A stretch of DNA of 9,595 nt from Clostridia bacterium (GTDB lineage Bacteria; Bacillota; Clostridia; Oscillospirales; Butyricicoccaceae). Below are positions 6,871 through 9,595 of the stretch, in pieces. The DNA lies in assembly GCA_017396925.1 (NCBI GenBank), contig JAFQKM010000086.1, forward strand, positions 1-9,595, written 5' to 3'. The notes beneath the pieces are model-generated. The model saw nothing but the letters and a program-made list of their open reading frames with translations, was not told the DNA's origin and searched no databases. The translations under genes were made by a program, and so were the position numbers. The stretch's first letter is position 1; every line of letters begins with the position of its first letter.

Positions 6871-7998
6871 ATGGCAGAGAATAACGAAAAGACAACCGTA
6901 AATAAAGCCGAACTGGTGCAGGAGTTCGTTGAAAAGTGCCGCAAAAACGGCAAGGTCACCATGAAAGAGGTCAATAAGATCATCGAAGAGATGGAGATGG
7001 AAAACGAACAGCAGGATGCCATGTATGACGCGCTGGAAAAGATGGGCGTTGATATCATCATGGATGAAGACATCATGCCTGCTTCCATCGACAATGACGA
7101 TGATTTCGTCAACGACGACGATATGGCCGAAGAAGAGATCCCCGATGACAACACACTGGCCGAGGGCCTCGCCATCGACGACCCCGTTCGTATGTATCTG
7201 AAGGAGATCGGTAAGGTCAACCTGCTGTCCAGTGATGAAGAGACCGAGCTGGCCAAGCGTATGCTGGAAGGCGATGAATATGCCAAGAAGCGTCTGGCCG
7301 AGGCCAATCTGCGTCTGGTCGTTTCGATCGCCAAGAAGTATGTCGGCCGCGGTATGCTCTTCCTCGACCTGATTCAGGAAGGCAATCTGGGCCTGATCAA
7401 GGCTGTCGAGAAGTTCGACTACACCAAGGGCTATAAGTTCTCCACCTATGCTACATGGTGGATCCGTCAGGCCATTACACGCGCCATTGCCGACCAGGCA
7501 AGAACCATCCGTATCCCCGTACACATGGTCGAGACCATCAACAAGGTCATCCGTGTTTCCCGTCAGCTGCTGCAGGAACTGGGCCACGATCCCAGCCCCG
7601 AAGAAATCGCCGACGAGATGGGCATCCCTGTACAGAAGGTCCGCGATATCCTCAAGATCGCGCAGGAGCCCGTTTCGCTGGAGACACCCATCGGCGAAGA
7701 GGAAGACAGCCATCTGGGCGACTTTATTCCCGATGAAGATGCACTGGCACCTGCCGATGCAGCTTCCAACACCATCCTGCGTGAAGAACTGACCAAGGTT
7801 CTGAAGACGCTGACCGAGCGTGAGGAAAAGGTTCTGCGTCTGCGTTTCGGTATTGATGACGGCCATCCCAAGACCCTCGAACAGGTCGGCGCCGAGTTCA
7901 ACGTCACCCGTGAACGTATCCGTCAGATCGAGGCCAAGGCACTGCGCAAGCTGCGTCATCCTTCCCGCTCCAAGAAGCTGAAGGACTTCCTTGACTAA
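6871..7998 (+). CDS. rpoD: Primary sigma factor (sigma-A/sigma-70)
   Basis: 375 residues, close to B. subtilis SigA and far shorter than E. coli RpoD because the long non-conserved insert is absent. Region 1.1 covers about residues 1-70 and is followed by an acidic stretch rich in Asp/Glu (about 64-92). Region 1.2 starts at DDPVRMYLKEIG (103-114). Region 2 contains ANLRLVVSIAKKYVGRG (145-161), DLIQEGNLGLIKAVEKFDY and the -10 melting/recognition segment FSTYATWWIRQAITRAI (190-206). Region 3 follows VHMVETINK. Region 4 ends in the -35-binding helix-turn-helix VTRERIRQIEAKALRKLR (345-362). It directs core RNA polymerase to housekeeping promoters, consistent with the TTGACA/TATAAT-like sites in this window. 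AAAGGG just inside the dnaG tail serves as ribosome binding site. It is very likely co-transcribed with dnaG. Confidence 0.99.
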   Translation: MAENNEKTTVNKAELVQEFVEKCRKNGKVTMKEVNKIIEEMEMENEQQDAMYDALEKMGVDIIMDEDIMPASIDNDDDFVNDDDMAEEEIPDDNTLAEGLAIDDPVRMYLKEIGKVNLLSSDEETELAKRMLEGDEYAKKRLAEANLRLVVSIAKKYVGRGMLFLDLIQEGNLGLIKAVEKFDYTKGYKFSTYATWWIRQAITRAIADQARTIRIPVHMVETINKVIRVSRQLLQELGHDPSPEEIADEMGIPVQKVRDILKIAQEPVSLETPIGEEEDSHLGDFIPDEDALAPADAASNTILREELTKVLKTLTEREEKVLRLRFGIDDGHPKTLEQVGAEFNVTRERIRQIEAKALRKLRHPSRSKKLKDFLD

Positions 7999-8018
7999 TC
8001 CTATATCAAGATATTCCC

Positions 8019-8034
8019 GCTGCCCTGCGGCAGC
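8019..8034 (+). other. Hairpin in the rpoD-sdaAB junction
   Basis: A perfect 6-bp stem GCTGCC (8019-8024) with GGCAGC (8029-8034) has loop CTGC. It lies between the rpoD stop and the sdaAB ribosome binding site (GAGGTG, 8041-8046). No T-run follows, so it is not a terminator. It could be an RNA processing or stability element; function is inferred only from position. Confidence 0.4.
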
Positions 8035-8050
8035 ATGAAAGAGGTGCAAC

Positions 8051-8716
8051 ATGGCTGTAGGCATGTTTGATATGCTGGGCCCCATCACGGTCGGCCCGTC
8101 TTCGTCCCATACTGCAGGTGCGGTCCGCATCGGTCTGGCCTGCAAAAGCATTCTGAAAGATAAGATCAAAAAGGCAAAGATCACATTCTACGGCTCCTTT
8201 GCCACCACATACAAGGGCCACGGTACCGATAAAGCGGTTGTCGGCGGCCTGCTGGGCTTCGGCACTGCCGACCCCAATGTTCGTAAGAGCCTTGAACTGG
8301 CGCCCGAGATGGGGCTGGAGTATACCATTCGTACCGATGATAACCCCCGTTACCATCCCAATACCGTCTATATCGAAGCCGAGTCGGAGCGTGGCCAGAC
8401 CCTTAATCTGCGTGCCAGCTCGGTCGGCGGCGGTGCCATTGAGCTGACCGAGATCAACGGCTTTGAAGTTTCGGTCAAGTGCCGCGCCGATACACTGATC
8501 GTCTTCGGCCGCGACGTCATCGGCGTCTTCCACAGCATTGCCGGCGTCATCAGCGGTGCGGGTTATAATATTGCCACACTTTACCTCGATCGTGAGCACC
8601 GTGCCGGCGGCACCGTTATCATCATCGAGACCGATGTTCCCGTCGCCCCCGAGACCATTGCCGAGGTCGAGGCGCTGGAGAACATCATTGGCGTTGTTGC
8701 CATCGATAAATTCTAA
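8051..8716 (+). CDS. sdaAB: L-serine dehydratase, iron-sulfur-dependent, beta subunit
   Basis: 221 residues, typical for the separate beta subunit of the two-gene enzyme found in Firmicutes. The N-terminal domain begins FDMLGPITVGPSSSHTAGAVR (6-26), the family's hallmark substrate-side segment. Further conserved parts are FYGSFATTYKGHGTDKAVVGG (46-66) and a histidine in NPRYHPNT (98-105). A C-terminal ACT domain spans about 148-221 (VFGRDVIGVFHSIAGVISGAGYNIATL). With the alpha subunit it deaminates L-serine to pyruvate and ammonia in the cytosol; ACT domains often sense amino acids. The start is fixed by GAGGTG (8041-8046). sdaAA follows 16 bp downstream. It lies 52 bp after rpoD with no terminator between, so read-through from the dnaG-rpoD transcript is plausible. 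Confidence 0.97.
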   Translation: MAVGMFDMLGPITVGPSSSHTAGAVRIGLACKSILKDKIKKAKITFYGSFATTYKGHGTDKAVVGGLLGFGTADPNVRKSLELAPEMGLEYTIRTDDNPRYHPNTVYIEAESERGQTLNLRASSVGGGAIELTEINGFEVSVKCRADTLIVFGRDVIGVFHSIAGVISGAGYNIATLYLDREHRAGGTVIIIETDVPVAPETIAEVEALENIIGVVAIDKF

Positions 8717-8732
8717 GGGTAGGTGCATTCTT

Positions 8733-9595
8733 ATGAAAATTTCCAGCATTGATTCCATCCTCAAGGGTGCCGAAAAGAATCATCAGGCCCTTTGGCAGTA
8801 TATTCTGCAGAGCGAGTTTCAGGACAGCGGCACGCCGATCGAAGAGATCGTCGAGCGTGTTGAAAAGACCTATACCGTCATGCGCAATGCCGTTCGTGCC
8901 GGCCTGCGCGAAAACGGCCGCTCGCTGAGTGGTCTGACCGGCGGCGATGCGTATAAGTACTACGCCCGTATCGAGACCGGCCGCACCCTGCTCAGCGATT
9001 TCAACGCCAAGGCCATTGCCTATGCCATTGCCACCAATGAATACAATGCGTCCATGGGTGTTATTGTTGCGGCGCCCACAGCCGGTGCTTCGGGTATTCT
9101 GCCCGGCGTTCTGATCGCCGCGCAGGAAGAGTTCGGCTATATGGACAGCGACATCGTTCACAGCCTGATCGTTGCATCGGGCATCGGTGCTGTCATTGCC
9201 ACCCGCGCCACCGTTTCGGGTGCTGCCGGCGGCTGCCAGGCCGAGTGCGGCAGTGCGGCTGCCATGGCTGCCGGTGCGCTGACCTATCTGCTGGGCGGCA
9301 ACAACCGCCAGGTCATGAATGCTGCGGCGCTGGCCCTTAAGAACTCGCTTGGTCTGGCCTGCGACCCTGTTGCCGGCCTGGTCGAAGTTCCCTGTATCAA
9401 GCGCAACGGCGTATATGCCTCCATGGCCATCACCGCCTGCGATATGGCCCTGTCGGGCATTGCCAGCTTTATCCCGCCCGATGAGGTTATCGACGCCATG
9501 TTCCAGATCGGCAGCATGCTGCCCTCCTGCCTGCGTGAAACCGCAGAAGGCGGTCTGGCTGTTACACCCACCGGTCTTGCCGCCATGGAAAAGGT
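8733..9595 (+). CDS. sdaAA: L-serine dehydratase, iron-sulfur-dependent, alpha subunit, 3'-truncated
   Basis: The frame is open from ATG 8733 to the window edge: 287 complete codons of a subunit usually near 290-300, so only the tail is missing. The start has AGGTG (8721-8725) with a 7-nt spacer. Conserved stretches: NASMGVIVAAPTAGASGILPG (105-125), SGAAGGCQAECGSAAAMAAG (162-181) and GLACDPVAGLVEVPCIKRNG (207-226). Cys168, Cys210 and Cys221 have spacings of 42 and 11 residues, the same as the three [4Fe-4S] ligands known from the Legionella pneumophila enzyme (Cys343, Cys385, Cys396), so the cluster should be intact. The labile cluster activates the serine hydroxyl and makes the enzyme oxygen-sensitive, which suits an anaerobe. 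The C-terminal cysteine tail that plugs the active site in the resting enzyme would lie beyond the window. Confidence 0.96.
   Translation, partial: MKISSIDSILKGAEKNHQALWQYILQSEFQDSGTPIEEIVERVEKTYTVMRNAVRAGLRENGRSLSGLTGGDAYKYYARIETGRTLLSDFNAKAIAYAIATNEYNASMGVIVAAPTAGASGILPGVLIAAQEEFGYMDSDIVHSLIVASGIGAVIATRATVSGAAGGCQAECGSAAAMAAGALTYLLGGNNRQVMNAAALALKNSLGLACDPVAGLVEVPCIKRNGVYASMAITACDMALSGIASFIPPDEVIDAMFQIGSMLPSCLRETAEGGLAVTPTGLAAMEK

Noticed and set aside
8035..8070. An 11-codon ATG frame just before sdaAB
   Set aside because: It has no ribosome binding site, and its own codons contain the sdaAB Shine-Dalgarno. It is probably chance.
6718..8184. Long - strand open frame (488 codons) across the dnaG end, rpoD and the sdaAB start
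   Set aside because: It runs antisense through three confident genes, in register with rpoD and dnaG. It is an artefact of codon bias rather than a gene.
8006..9161. - strand open frames opposite sdaAB and sdaAA
   Set aside because: They overlap confident genes with family motifs, show no domain, and have no supporting ribosome binding site or promoter.
1..9595. Mobile element, CRISPR array, tRNA/rRNA or a new defence-type system
   Set aside because: No direct repeat array, transposase, integrase, cloverleaf or unknown gene cluster was seen. Every coding region belongs to a known housekeeping family.

Overview
This window looks like core chromosome of a low-to-moderate GC Firmicute of the class Clostridia, probably a gut Oscillospirales/Ruminococcaceae-type bacterium. 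The support is a zinc-type L31, a short B. subtilis-sized primary sigma factor directly behind primase, a split alpha/beta iron-sulfur L-serine dehydratase, strong GGAGG-like ribosome binding sites, and AT-rich gaps with sigma-A promoters between fairly GC-rich genes. The lineage is inference; no marker here fixes a genus.

Layout. Left end (1-860): the C-terminal two thirds of an M20-family amidohydrolase on the + strand, closed by a strong bidirectional terminator. 879-2408, minus strand: a membrane-anchored SurA/PrsA-like foldase with two parvulin-type regions, with its own promoter at 2486-2514. 2409-2642: an AT-rich divergent promoter region. 2643-2916: a monocistronic rpmE (ribosomal protein L31) unit with promoter and terminator. 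2963-5016: a strong promoter, a short structured leader, then hflX (ribosome-splitting GTPase) overlapping a YigZ/IMPACT-family gene. 5119-7998: dnaG and rpoD, 6 bp apart, the conserved core of the Gram-positive macromolecular synthesis operon. 8051-9595: sdaAB and sdaAA, the two subunits of L-serine dehydratase; sdaAA runs off the right edge.

How the genes fit together. rpmE, hflX, dnaG and rpoD are growth-linked information-processing genes; YigZ is a conserved partner of uncertain role. The serine dehydratase pair makes pyruvate and ammonia from serine and sits only 52 bp behind rpoD, with no terminator or clear promoter between, so it may be read from the dnaG-rpoD transcript. All eight genes whose 3' end is visible stop with TAA. 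Several (prsA-like, hflX, rpoD) avoid TTA, CTA and TCA codons over long stretches, which leaves long meaningless open frames on the opposite strand.

I found no mobile element, CRISPR array, tRNA, rRNA or defence-like cassette, and no evidence of an undescribed multi-gene system. The points most worth a second look are the hflX leader, the unusual foldase, and the rpoD-sdaAB junction.
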